A stretch of DNA of 21,307 nucleotides from DASXRU01 sp036506395 (GTDB lineage: Bacteria > Acidobacteriota > Blastocatellia > Pyrinomonadales > Pyrinomonadaceae): positions 1 through 21,307 of the forward strand of contig DASXRU010000106.1 of assembly GCA_036506395.1 (NCBI GenBank). The letters run 5' to 3'. The notes beneath the pieces were generated by a model, which had not been told where the DNA came from, did not search any database, and saw nothing but the letters and a program-made list of their open reading frames with translations. The translations under genes and the position numbers were made by a program. Shown here piece after piece: positions 1 to 6,991 of the stretch. Positions within the stretch are counted from its first letter, which is position 1; each line of letters starts with the position of its first letter.

Positions 1-85
1 CCAAGTCTGCGCCGAAGTTGGTGTTGAAATCGACGCATTCACGTCTGCGGCGGCGGGGCGCATCCTCGAACGCGTTGAGTGGTGA
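1..85 (+). CDS. 3' end of an upstream gene, probably the antitoxin of a MazF-type pair (partial)
   Basis: An open frame enters from the window edge in phase with base 2 and ends at the TGA at 83-85, giving about 27 C-terminal residues that include AAAGRILERVEW. The stop lies inside the start of the next frame (GTG at 79), a 7-base overlap of the kind common between antitoxin and toxin genes. That overlap, and the MazF-like start that follows, are the only reasons to call it an antitoxin. The visible residues contain no DNA-binding domain, so its family (AbrB/MazE or ribbon-helix-helix) cannot be told. Confidence 0.4.
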   Translation, partial: QVCAEVGVEIDAFTSAAAGRILERVEW

Positions 86-141
86 TTTCTCAGGGAGATA
101 TTTGGTGGGCGGATTTGCCGAACCCGACCGGCTCAGGGCCG
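79..141 (+). pseudogene. 5' remnant of a mazF/pemK-type toxin gene
   Basis: From GTG at 79 the frame reads VVISQGDIWWADLPNPTGSG. This matches the conserved N-terminus of MazF/PemK endoribonucleases, where a G-D-I/V-W-W-A/V-x-L-P start is followed by a G-rich turn and then the RP-V-L-V strand. After residue 21 the resemblance stops: the next residues (KCTSLTCLHL) are not MazF-like, and the frame runs only to 372 without the rest of the about 110-residue fold. The start overlaps the preceding stop, as in intact toxin-antitoxin operons. I read this as a toxin gene truncated by recombination or deletion near 138-144. The product cannot be an active ribonuclease. Confidence 0.6.
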
Positions 142-143
142 AA

Positions 144-446
144 GTGTACGTCCCTGACCTGCCTGCACCTCACTATCGTAATTTGCTCCTGTCTTTCGAA
201 GAAGAGTTCACCTACGCATTTGGGGGCTGCACGATTGTGCGCGGGCTCGACGGAAACTATCTTTCCCAGGCTGGCTTCAAGACTCCCGACCGAATTAATG
301 TTATCTACACGGACTTGCCAGTCGCGCTTTCCACATCCTTCGATAGAGCAGCACGCTACGCTGACCAACTAAAGCAAGCTGCATTCGATGCTCTTGCGGA
401 AGAGACAGTGTTAGTAGCTGTGGGACAAATCTATCACGCGGTATGA
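144..446 (+). CDS. Conserved-looking small protein, 5' end replaced by mazF sequence
   Basis: In the frame that ends at TGA 444-446, the sequence after about base 138 reads like a real soluble protein: EVYVPDLPAPHYRNLLLSFE, then FGGCTIVRGLDGNYLSQ, DRINVIYTDLPV, a helix around RAARYADQLKQAAFDAL and a C-terminal strand VLVAVGQIYHAV. Upstream of 138 the same frame is only the out-of-phase translation of the antitoxin and mazF remnants, so a TTG start at 18 is unlikely to be biological. GTG at 144 is the first plausible start and leaves 100 residues. I do not recognise a named family. The alternating strands and helices suggest a small alpha/beta protein that has lost only a few N-terminal residues. 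Whether it is still expressed is unknown. Confidence 0.5.
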   Translation: MYVPDLPAPHYRNLLLSFEEEFTYAFGGCTIVRGLDGNYLSQAGFKTPDRINVIYTDLPVALSTSFDRAARYADQLKQAAFDALAEETVLVAVGQIYHAV

Positions 447-487
447 CCTGCGGAATAGTCCAGTTGTAAAGGATGATTTTAGACAGT

Positions 488-1732
488 CTACTGAACGCCC
501 GCCAGCGCCAACTCCAACAACAGCACCTTCTTAATCCCCTTATAAAGCGGCTCGATCTCGCAGTTTTCCGCTAAACTATGCGCGCCGTCGCACGGGCCGG
601 CGCCGGTCGAAATTGAAGAGATGCCTTCGCGCAAGGCGGCGCTCGAGTTGTTCGAGCCGGCATTCGTGATGGGCGGATCGAACCCCATCACCCGATGCAC
701 CGCTTCAGACATACGCACCAGATAAGATTCGCGATGGCCGGGAATCACCGCCGCTGGTGCAGCCGAGATAATTTCCGTCTTCAGCTCCATCTTTTCGCGC
801 GCGGCCTCTTCAGTCAGAATCGTCTGAATCTGCTTTTCCAGATCGGCAATCACTTCGTTGCTGGTCGAGCGCAGATCGACGGTAAACCACGCATCAGACG
901 CCTTCGCGTTCACCACTTCCGAGCCGCCCAGCATGCCGATGTTCAAGTTTGATGACGGAGTTGCCGGCACGGTCAAAGCGTAGATGCGTTCAATGGCGCG
1001 GGCCAGCGGCAGCGTGGCCGAGTAAGGCGGCGTGCGCGACCGCGTGTGGCCGCCAGGGCCAATGAAGTGATGACGGTACCAGTTGATACCAATACCGGCG
1101 TAGGTGAATCCCTCGTAACCGCCGTCAAGCGCGATGTATTGATCGACTTTTCCCTTGTTCGCTGCGGCAAACTCTTTCGCACCTCTCATCGTCGTCTCTT
1201 CTTCAACCGTGAACACAAATACCAGGTCGCCTTTGGTCTTCACCCGCGCCGCATTCAGGGCGCGAATAGTTGCCAGTAGAGCTTCAATGTTGCGGGTGTC
1301 GTCGCCAATGCCTGGCGCATAGACCTTTCCCTCTCGGATCGTGGTTTTGATCTTCAAGCCGGGTTGAAAGACCGTGTCCAGGTGCGCATCAAAAACGATA
1401 ACCGGACCACCGCCCGTGCCTTTGCGCACAGCGATCAGATTGCCGCTCGCGTCGTAATGGACGTCGAGACCATATCTGCGCAGGAGTTTCTCGATATAAG
1501 CGGCGCGCTCTTTTTCCTGTCCGGAAGGCGCGTTGATTTCCGTGATAGTGCGCCACTCCTTCAGAATGGCTTCATGGTTCTGATCGATGTAATTGTTCGC
1601 AGCTTTTACCTCGGGCCTGTTCGTCAGCGACGTCACCTGGTCGGTGTACTGCTGGACAGTTTGTACTTGCGCCGGAACAGCAATGGCTGCCAACGCAAGT
1701 ACACCAGAACAAATGCAGGGCACTATTCGCAT
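488..1732 (-). CDS. Secreted M20-family metallopeptidase
   Basis: A zinc-dependent amino- or carboxypeptidase of the M20 (PepT/ArgE/DapE-like) clan, probably hydrolysing peptides outside the cytoplasm. The N-terminus (residues 1-22, hydrophobic LALAAIAVPAQ) looks like a signal peptide. The metal-site motifs are in order: DAHLDTV (H117, D119), GIGDDTRN (bridging D144 or D145), TVEEE (general base E177, ligand E178), ALDGG (D203), and a C-terminal GAHSLAENCE supplying the last His. The lid/dimerisation domain starts near GPGGHTRSRTPP. The 414-residue length is normal for the family. The start is supported by AGGA about 8 bases upstream (minus strand, near 1741-1744). It diverges from the O-antigen-ligase-like gene across a 37-base AT-rich gap. 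Substrate is not predictable. Confidence 0.88.
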   Translation of the reverse strand: MRIVPCICSGVLALAAIAVPAQVQTVQQYTDQVTSLTNRPEVKAANNYIDQNHEAILKEWRTITEINAPSGQEKERAAYIEKLLRRYGLDVHYDASGNLIAVRKGTGGGPVIVFDAHLDTVFQPGLKIKTTIREGKVYAPGIGDDTRNIEALLATIRALNAARVKTKGDLVFVFTVEEETTMRGAKEFAAANKGKVDQYIALDGGYEGFTYAGIGINWYRHHFIGPGGHTRSRTPPYSATLPLARAIERIYALTVPATPSSNLNIGMLGGSEVVNAKASDAWFTVDLRSTSNEVIADLEKQIQTILTEEAAREKMELKTEIISAAPAAVIPGHRESYLVRMSEAVHRVMGFDPPITNAGSNNSSAALREGISSISTGAGPCDGAHSLAENCEIEPLYKGIKKVLLLELALAGVQ

Positions 1733-1769
1733 ATAGGTTTTCCTTTTGCTCTAATATAATGAACGGCCA
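1733..1769. promoter_or_regulatory. Divergent intergenic region with a TATAAT box
   Basis: This 37-base AT-rich gap separates two divergent genes. On the plus strand a perfect TATAAT lies at 1755-1760, with no convincing -35 box at the usual distance. It ends only 9 bases before the GTG at 1770, so a transcript from it would have almost no leader. The minus strand offers TATATT in the same bases and an AGGA ribosome site at 1741-1744 for the peptidase. A shared -10 region is plausible but unproven. Confidence 0.35.
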
Positions 1770-3395
1770 GTGATTCTAAACGCTTCCAGCAACGATGCGA
1801 AAGGCCGTATTGCAGAAACGGGCCCAGCCGGCGCAACTTTCCACCGCTCGAATCGGCCGCAGCAGAACAGCCTCATAACCACGATAAACTTATGGCTCGA
1901 GCGGGGAATCCTTCTCTGGATATTTGCGATAGCTGTCTTTGCGCCGCATTCGATTGCCGCGACGCAGATTGCCTGGTTGTGCGGAATGCTTTTCTGGGTG
2001 TTGCGCTTAATCTTTCGGCCGCGGCCGCTGCTCTTTCGCACCCCGGTTGATTACGCTCTGTTCGGCTTCTTCATTCTTACCGGCTTGTCGGCGTTTCTCT
2101 CTTACGAGCCCGCGGTTTCGGTTGGGAAACTGCGCGCCGCGAGCCTTTTTACGATCGTTTACCTGGTCGCTGAAAACGTCCCCTCTGTTCGAATTGTGCG
2201 GGCGCTGGCCCTGGTGTTGGTGGCGTCATCGATGATCAACGTCCTGTACACCTTCGGCGAGCGCGCCGTGGGACGGGGCGTTAAGGTCACTGGCGTTTCG
2301 CAAACCAGTGCCCTCTTTGCCGCGGGCATTCGCGATGGCGACACTTTGCTGGAAGTTGACGGACAAAAGCTGCGCAATCCGGAGCAACTGATTGCCGCAC
2401 TGGAAACGCCATCTGTGAATGCTGCGCCCCCGGCAAGAGTAAAGATCTATCGCTATGAATGGATGCCGATTTTCACCTTAGCGCGCGGAAACTTGCTTCC
2501 GGGCAAAACGGCGCTCGAGCAGTTGGGCATCGCCAGCTGGTCACGCGGCCGCGATTGGCGGGCAATGGGTTTCTACGGTCATTACGTAACCTACGCCGAA
2601 GCGCTGCAGCTGATTATTTCACTGGCGCTTGGTTTGTTTATCTGTCTCCCTCGGAAGCGCAGTCTTAATGGCCTGCTTTTGGCTAGTGCCATTGCCGGGC
2701 TTGGCCTCGCCTTGTTGTTAACGGTGACGCGCGCTACCTGGCTGGCATTTCTCGTCTCCGCTTTCATCATGCTGGTGTTAGGGACCAGCCGGCGCGCAAT
2801 CCTGATCGTAACTGCGTGCGCGCTGCCGTTAATTCTCGGCGGCCTGTTTGTGCTGCATCAAAAACGAAACGTCGGTTTCTTTGATCAGAAAGACGACTCG
2901 ATCCGGTGGCGGGAAACGGTGCAGCGCGAAGGTCTGCATTTGCTCCTCAGCAAGCCGCGCCACTTGTTGATCGGCGTGGGCATGGATTCAATCAAGAAGC
3001 ACTGGCGGCAATGGGGTTTGTTCGACAATGGCCGCTTGCCCATGGGTCACATGCATTCGAACCTGTTGCAGTTAGCGCTCGAACGCGGTGTGCCCGCGCT
3101 GTTGCTGTGGCTGGTGCTGCTGTTCATTTACGCGCGCATGCTCTGGCGGACTTTTCGCAGGCTTAGCAAAAGAAATTCGCACCAGGGAGGCCCGGAGAAC
3201 GCGGAGGACACCGGCCAATGGATTGATCGCGGGATCCTGCTCGGGGCGTTGGGTGGACTGGCAGGCTTCTTCACCAGCGGCCTGGTCCATTACAACTGGG
3301 GCGACTCCGAAGTCGTGATGATCTTTTATTTCATTATGGGATTGAGCCTGGTGGTGGAGAGGCAAAGCAGGCTCGGACTTCAGAAAGCAAAATAA
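1770..3395 (+). CDS. O-antigen ligase/polymerase-like membrane protein with a PDZ domain
   Basis: A polytopic inner-membrane protein of the Wzy_C (O-antigen ligase/polymerase) superfamily, which joins polysaccharide or O-glycan chains at the periplasmic face. Hydrophobic segments lie near residues 47-80, 95-110, 123-160, 276-293, 300-336, 342-363, 441-456 and 487-526. The family signature is seen at TRATWLAF (R321) and in the large loop at MGHMHSNLLQLALERG (H427, H429). Between membrane segments, about residues 170-230 read as a PDZ domain: GVSQTSALFAAGIRDGDTLL, then VDGQKLRNPEQL. Family members normally lack one. The GTG start is weakly supported, since residues 1-38 are polar and atypical and the real start may lie downstream. 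The stop is 2 bases from the convergent neighbour's stop. Confidence 0.82.
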   Translation: MILNASSNDAKGRIAETGPAGATFHRSNRPQQNSLITTINLWLERGILLWIFAIAVFAPHSIAATQIAWLCGMLFWVLRLIFRPRPLLFRTPVDYALFGFFILTGLSAFLSYEPAVSVGKLRAASLFTIVYLVAENVPSVRIVRALALVLVASSMINVLYTFGERAVGRGVKVTGVSQTSALFAAGIRDGDTLLEVDGQKLRNPEQLIAALETPSVNAAPPARVKIYRYEWMPIFTLARGNLLPGKTALEQLGIASWSRGRDWRAMGFYGHYVTYAEALQLIISLALGLFICLPRKRSLNGLLLASAIAGLGLALLLTVTRATWLAFLVSAFIMLVLGTSRRAILIVTACALPLILGGLFVLHQKRNVGFFDQKDDSIRWRETVQREGLHLLLSKPRHLLIGVGMDSIKKHWRQWGLFDNGRLPMGHMHSNLLQLALERGVPALLLWLVLLFIYARMLWRTFRRLSKRNSHQGGPENAEDTGQWIDRGILLGALGGLAGFFTSGLVHYNWGDSEVVMIFYFIMGLSLVVERQSRLGLQKAK

Positions 3396-3397
3396 AA

Positions 3398-4132
3398 CTA
3401 TTTCCGGGGCTTGATGCGGTCGTCGAGCCAGTTGGCAGCTTCAGACAGCGGCGCAATGTGATGAGGGTCTCCGCGCCACACGCGAATCATTGAAATCACC
3501 AGGAACACAATGGCGGCAAGAGAAAAGAGGTTCGATCCAATCGAGCTGTCCGTAACCAACCTCAGCATGGAGAAGAGGACGCCAATCACGATAATGGCCA
3601 GGTGCAGCGCCAGACCCTGCGCCGCATGAAAGCGCGCGCGCACCTCGTTGCGCGGGATAAGAAAAAGCTCCACCACCGCGGCAACCGCGCCGATGTAAAA
3701 AGGCGCATAAGGCAGCATCATGGCCCACTTCTCAGGTAAGCCTATCCCGGAAACCGTTCGCTCTCCTGGTTTTTGCGCGATCGGCGGCGGGGCATAAACA
3801 TTCTGTGCCGGTTGATAGGGCGCTGGTGGCTGATACGTGCGCGGGGTGGGGTACGCCGGGGGAATGAAAACTGAAGGATAGGAACCTTGCGGATCCTCGA
3901 ACCTGCGCGTGGGAGCGTCCGATGCGCTGTTCTGGCGCGCTGCTTCGTTTGCGGTCCGGCCAATGTCGCGGGTCGCACCCTTTACCTCTTCGGTAGGTGC
4001 TCCCGAAGGCACGGCGCCCCAATCGTCATCTGCGCGCTTCGCAACATCGCCATCGAGCGGATTTGTATCGTACTTGCTTCTCTTGGTTTCCATTTCAAAA
4101 TGGAGTGCGATTGCTGCTCTACAATTGTTCAA
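3398..4132 (-). CDS. DUF4870-like membrane protein with a proline-rich N-terminal half
   Basis: The C-terminal half (from KWAMMLPYAPFYIGAVAA) has about three hydrophobic segments and the arrangement IPRNEVRARFHAAQGLALHL. This is typical of the DUF4870/Tic20-like family of small membrane proteins, where a basic stretch ending in RFHAxQ precedes a long helix. The first half is polar and rich in Pro, Tyr, Gln and Ala (YPTPRTYQPPAPYQ and similar), likely disordered and cytoplasmic. The TTG at 4130-4132 lies 2 bases after the M67 gene's stop, so translation may be coupled. The first ATG (residue 14, METKRSKY, at 4093) is an equally good start and has no ribosome site either. Function unknown; probably last gene of the minus-strand cluster. 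Confidence 0.65.
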   Translation of the reverse strand: MNNCRAAIALHFEMETKRSKYDTNPLDGDVAKRADDDWGAVPSGAPTEEVKGATRDIGRTANEAARQNSASDAPTRRFEDPQGSYPSVFIPPAYPTPRTYQPPAPYQPAQNVYAPPPIAQKPGERTVSGIGLPEKWAMMLPYAPFYIGAVAAVVELFLIPRNEVRARFHAAQGLALHLAIIVIGVLFSMLRLVTDSSIGSNLFSLAAIVFLVISMIRVWRGDPHHIAPLSEAANWLDDRIKPRK

Positions 4133-4134
4133 TC

Positions 4135-4581
4135 TTACTCGCCCACAATCTCATACTCAACCTCCTGCCAGTGCTGTTCGCGCTCGGAAATGCGGAAAGC
4201 ACGCATTACCGGCGTTGTACTGCCCAAGCCGATAATCAAATAGATCGCTGCCGGGTAATAAGCGAGCCGAACATCCGTTTCCGACGGCAAGGGATCGGAG
4301 GCGCGGGGATGCGAATGGTAAATGGCCAGCAGCTCTTCGCCGCGCGCGCGCATTTCGCGCTGGGCGGCAAACAAATCTTCGGGTGCCGCTTCGTACCCGA
4401 CCAGTGGATTGGCGGCAACATTGCGCAGTCGATACACGGCCTGCGCGCGCCCCGCGCCGGCACCCGAAACCAGCCCGCAGCATTCGGCAGGACTCTCCGC
4501 CCGCGCATGCTCAATAATCTCGTTAATGAGAGCTTGCTGTAGAACAATAGGCATATTTGGCAAGGAAGTTGGCTTCGCCAT
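4135..4581 (-). CDS. M67-family JAMM/MPN metalloprotease
   Basis: A small Zn-dependent JAB1/MPN (M67) peptidase domain protein of 148 residues. Prokaryotic relatives act as deubiquitinase-like enzymes on ThiS/MoaD-type sulfur carriers or in cysteine biosynthesis. The JAMM site is visible: E33 in SPAECCGLVSG, then YHSHPRASDPLPSETD with H89, H91, S100 and D103. The spacing between the second His and the Ser is 8 residues where the textbook motif has 7. A hydrophobic strand YYPAAIYLIIGL follows, as usual. No sulfur-carrier gene is next to it, so its substrate is open. Neither ATG (4579-4581 or 4552-4554) has a clear ribosome site, and the repeat element begins 3 bases upstream of the first. Confidence 0.85.
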   Translation of the reverse strand: MAKPTSLPNMPIVLQQALINEIIEHARAESPAECCGLVSGAGAGRAQAVYRLRNVAANPLVGYEAAPEDLFAAQREMRARGEELLAIYHSHPRASDPLPSETDVRLAYYPAAIYLIIGLGSTTPVMRAFRISEREQHWQEVEYEIVGE

Positions 4582-4583
4582 CT

Positions 4584-4717
4584 GATGTGCGGAAAGGCTC
4601 TACCTTTCCGAGACTGGCCCCTTGTCAGGATCTTCCGGGCGAGGCTGCGCCTCGACCCAGGCGCAGCCTCAAAGATTTTCAAGCTGTTACCGGAAAGACA
4701 AAGCCTTTCCGCACATC
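4584..4717. repeat. Nested inverted-repeat element between aspS and the M67 gene
   Basis: Perfect 16-base inverted repeats form the ends: GATGTGCGGAAAGGCT at 4584-4599 and its complement at 4702-4717. Each end also folds on itself: CGGAAAG 4590-4596 with CTTTCCG 4604-4610, and CGGAAAG 4691-4697 with CTTTCCG 4705-4711, each with a 7-base loop. In the centre GAGGCTGCGCCT (4641-4652) pairs with AGGCGCAGCCTC (4659-4670) around a 6-base loop. There is no coding potential. It looks like a short MITE- or REP-type palindromic element, and it could also end the aspS transcript. Target-site duplications are not evident. Confidence 0.7.
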
Positions 4718-4766
4718 CGGCGGCACAGCCGCAGAGTCGTGCGCGCCCCTAAGGGCAAAGCCATCA

Positions 4767-6578
4767 CTAGTCTCTAACGATCTTCAGCCTCAACTCGTCC
4801 AGCTGCTTCTGATCGACTTCGCCGGGCGCGTCAATCATTAAGTCCGCCGCCGAGGCTGTCTTCGGGAAGGCCATCACATCGCGAATGTTATCGGTGGGAA
4901 CAAGCACCATCATCAGACGCTCGATCCCAGGCGCGATGCCTCCATGCGGCGGCGTGCCGAATTCCAGCGCATCGAGAAAGAAACCGAAGCGCGCGCGCGC
5001 TTCCTCAGTGGTCATGCCCAGAGCTTTGAATACCAGCCGCTGCACGTCGCGCCGGTGAATACGAATTGATCCGCTCGCCAGCTCGACTCCATTGATCACG
5101 GGATCGTACGCTTTGGTTCGAATTCGCCCCAGCAGTTCAGTCTCGCCACCCTCGACCGCACGCTCGAGCAGCGAAAGGTCTTCGTCCAGAGGCGAAGTGA
5201 ACGGATGATGCATGGAATAGTAGCGGTCATCCTCTTCGTGGTACTCGAACATAGGAAACTCGGTGACCCATAGTGGAGCGTAGAGATTCTCGGCGACCAG
5301 CTTCTGGCTGCGCGCCACTTCATTACGCAAAGCGCCCAGACTTGCTGCCACGGTTTTTGGTTTCCCTGCCACTATCAGCACCGCATCACCCTTTTCAGCG
5401 CCCGCCAGTTGAGCCATGGCCGTGACCACATCCTGGCCCAAAGCTTTGAGCAGCGAAGACAGGGTCTCATCACCAAGCTTTATCCACGCCAGGGCCCCGG
5501 CGCCATAACGCTTTGCAAATTCCTGAAGTTCATCCAGCATTTTGCGCGAGAGGACCGCGCCTCCGCGAACAACGATTCCCTTCACTTCGCCGCCGCCCGC
5601 GAGCGCCGACGCGTACGGGGCGAAAGTGGTGCCGGCCAATGCAGCGGAAAGGTCCCGAAGTTCCATCCCTTCGATTCGCAAGTCGGGCTTGTCTGATCCA
5701 AACCGCCGCATCGCCTCGGCATAACTGAAACGTGGAAATGGCACCGGCAAGTCCACATCTATTAACCGAAACACGCGTGCGAATAACCCTTCAACCAGCG
5801 AATAGATCTGTTCGGTAGTGGCAAAACTCATCTCCAGGTCGAGTTGGGTAAACTCCGGCTGGCGATCGGCACGCAAGTCTTCGTCACGAAAGCAGCGCGC
5901 AATCTGAAAATACTTATCCAGACCCGCGATCATGCACAGTTGTTTGAAGAGCTGTGGGGACTGTGGCAGCGCAAAAAACTTTCCCGGCTGAATCCGTGCC
6001 GGCACGATGTAGTCCCGCGCGCCTTCGGGAGTGGACTTGATCAGAATGGGTGTTTCAATCTCAGTGAAACCTTGCTCGTCCATGTAACGGCGAATCTCCG
6101 CCAACACTCGATGCCGCAAACGAAGATTTGCCTGCAGCTGCGGCCGGCGCAAATCAAGATAGCGATATTTCAAGCGCAGGTCTTCGCTGGCCAGGGCTTC
6201 CGAACTCTGCGTTTCGAGTTGAAAAGGCAGAGTACGCGCGTCGTTCAGGACCAGCACCTCGCGCGCCTGGACTTCGATCTCGCCGGTACCGAGTTTGGGA
6301 TTGCGCGCCGTTTGGTCGCGCAACACGACCTCGCCGCTAACCGCGATGACGTATTCGCCACGGACATCCTTCGCCTTCGCATGGGCTTCGGGCGCCTTCT
6401 CTTCGTTGGCGACAATCTGCGTGATGCCGTCGCGGTCGCGCAAATCAATGAAGGTGAGCGGCCCGAAATCGCGGCGGCGCGCGACCCAGCCCATCAGCGT
6501 CACAGTCTTCCCCACGTCTGCTACCCGCAAGGCGCCGCAGGAATGTGTGCGCTGCAAGTTTCCCAGGTTATCCAGCAT
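4767..6578 (-). CDS. aspS: Aspartyl-tRNA synthetase
   Basis: Class II synthetase that charges tRNA-Asp in the cytoplasm. At 603 residues it is the bacterial type with the GAD insertion. The N-terminal OB-fold anticodon domain (about 10-115) contains GWVARRRDFGPLTFIDLRDR. The catalytic core starts near KYRYLDLRRP (138-146) and includes STPEGARDYIVP, ALPQSPQLFKQL, motif 2 FRDEDLRADRQPEFTQLDLE (230-249), GSDKPDLR, the GAD domain (about 300-420), and motif 3 GGIAPGIERLMM near the C-terminus. The discriminating-type Leu after RRRD in E. coli is Phe38 here. The ATG lies inside the 3' end of the upstream VOC gene (11-base overlap), so translation is probably coupled; no separate ribosome site is seen. 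Confidence 0.97.
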   Translation of the reverse strand: MLDNLGNLQRTHSCGALRVADVGKTVTLMGWVARRRDFGPLTFIDLRDRDGITQIVANEEKAPEAHAKAKDVRGEYVIAVSGEVVLRDQTARNPKLGTGEIEVQAREVLVLNDARTLPFQLETQSSEALASEDLRLKYRYLDLRRPQLQANLRLRHRVLAEIRRYMDEQGFTEIETPILIKSTPEGARDYIVPARIQPGKFFALPQSPQLFKQLCMIAGLDKYFQIARCFRDEDLRADRQPEFTQLDLEMSFATTEQIYSLVEGLFARVFRLIDVDLPVPFPRFSYAEAMRRFGSDKPDLRIEGMELRDLSAALAGTTFAPYASALAGGGEVKGIVVRGGAVLSRKMLDELQEFAKRYGAGALAWIKLGDETLSSLLKALGQDVVTAMAQLAGAEKGDAVLIVAGKPKTVAASLGALRNEVARSQKLVAENLYAPLWVTEFPMFEYHEEDDRYYSMHHPFTSPLDEDLSLLERAVEGGETELLGRIRTKAYDPVINGVELASGSIRIHRRDVQRLVFKALGMTTEEARARFGFFLDALEFGTPPHGGIAPGIERLMMVLVPTDNIRDVMAFPKTASAADLMIDAPGEVDQKQLDELRLKIVRD

Positions 6579-6957
6579 GTGTAGATTCTATGGTTTCCCG
6601 TTGCTCAACAATCTCGATCCGGTTTCCACCAGGATCACGCACGTAGAATCGCGGTACACCCGGTATGGGTCGGTCATCCGCTATGATTTCCACACGCGCG
6701 TCCTGAAGGCGCCTCTCGGCCGCGCCCAGGTCCACAACCGCAAAGCAGATGTGACGCGAACTCAACGACCCATCCGCTCCGTCTTCGATCGACAAGTGCA
6801 ACTGCACCGGGCCGATCTGGTACCAGGCGCCACTTTTGCGCGTTCCCAAAGGCTTCGGCAACTCTTCCAGGCCGAGTACTGCGCCGTAGAATGTTTTTGT
6901 GGCCGCTTCGAGATCGGGCGGAACGGTCACGTTCACATGATGGAGTTGCTTGATCAT
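6568..6957 (-). CDS. VOC (glyoxalase/dioxygenase-fold) family protein
   Basis: A 129-residue single-unit vicinal-oxygen-chelate protein with the usual beta-alpha-beta-beta-beta modules. It starts LHHVNVTVPP and ends FYVRDPGGNRIEIVE. Candidate metal ligands are H7, H54 or H69, and E115, so a metal-dependent lyase, dioxygenase or resistance-type enzyme is possible. The specific reaction cannot be predicted. Its last codons overlap the aspS start: the TAA at 6568-6570 is inside aspS. Expression is therefore tied to the synthetase. The ATG at 6957 lacks a good ribosome site and sits just after a hairpin (6968-6987). Confidence 0.85.
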   Translation of the reverse strand: MIKQLHHVNVTVPPDLEAATKTFYGAVLGLEELPKPLGTRKSGAWYQIGPVQLHLSIEDGADGSLSSRHICFAVVDLGAAERRLQDARVEIIADDRPIPGVPRFYVRDPGGNRIEIVEQRETIESTHAG

Positions 6958-6967
6958 TAGACCACTA

Positions 6968-6987
6968 GACAGGCAGGAATGCCTGTC
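6968..6987. terminator. Hairpin between the two VOC genes
   Basis: GACAGGCA (6968-6975) pairs perfectly with TGCCTGTC (6980-6987) around a GGAA loop, in the 34-base gap between the two VOC genes. There is no T-run, so it may be an attenuator, an mRNA-stabilising hairpin or another small dispersed palindrome rather than a classical terminator. Confidence 0.4.
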
Positions 6988-6991
6988 CTAC

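Noticed and set aside
3997..4542. Plus-strand open frame of 181 codons
   Set aside because: It runs antisense across the M67 gene and the start of the DUF4870-like gene; the JAMM motif on the minus strand settles the coding strand.
5844..6584. Long plus-strand open frame of 246 codons
   Set aside because: It lies entirely antisense to aspS, whose class II motifs are unmistakable. The translation is rich in Arg, Gln and His with no domain.
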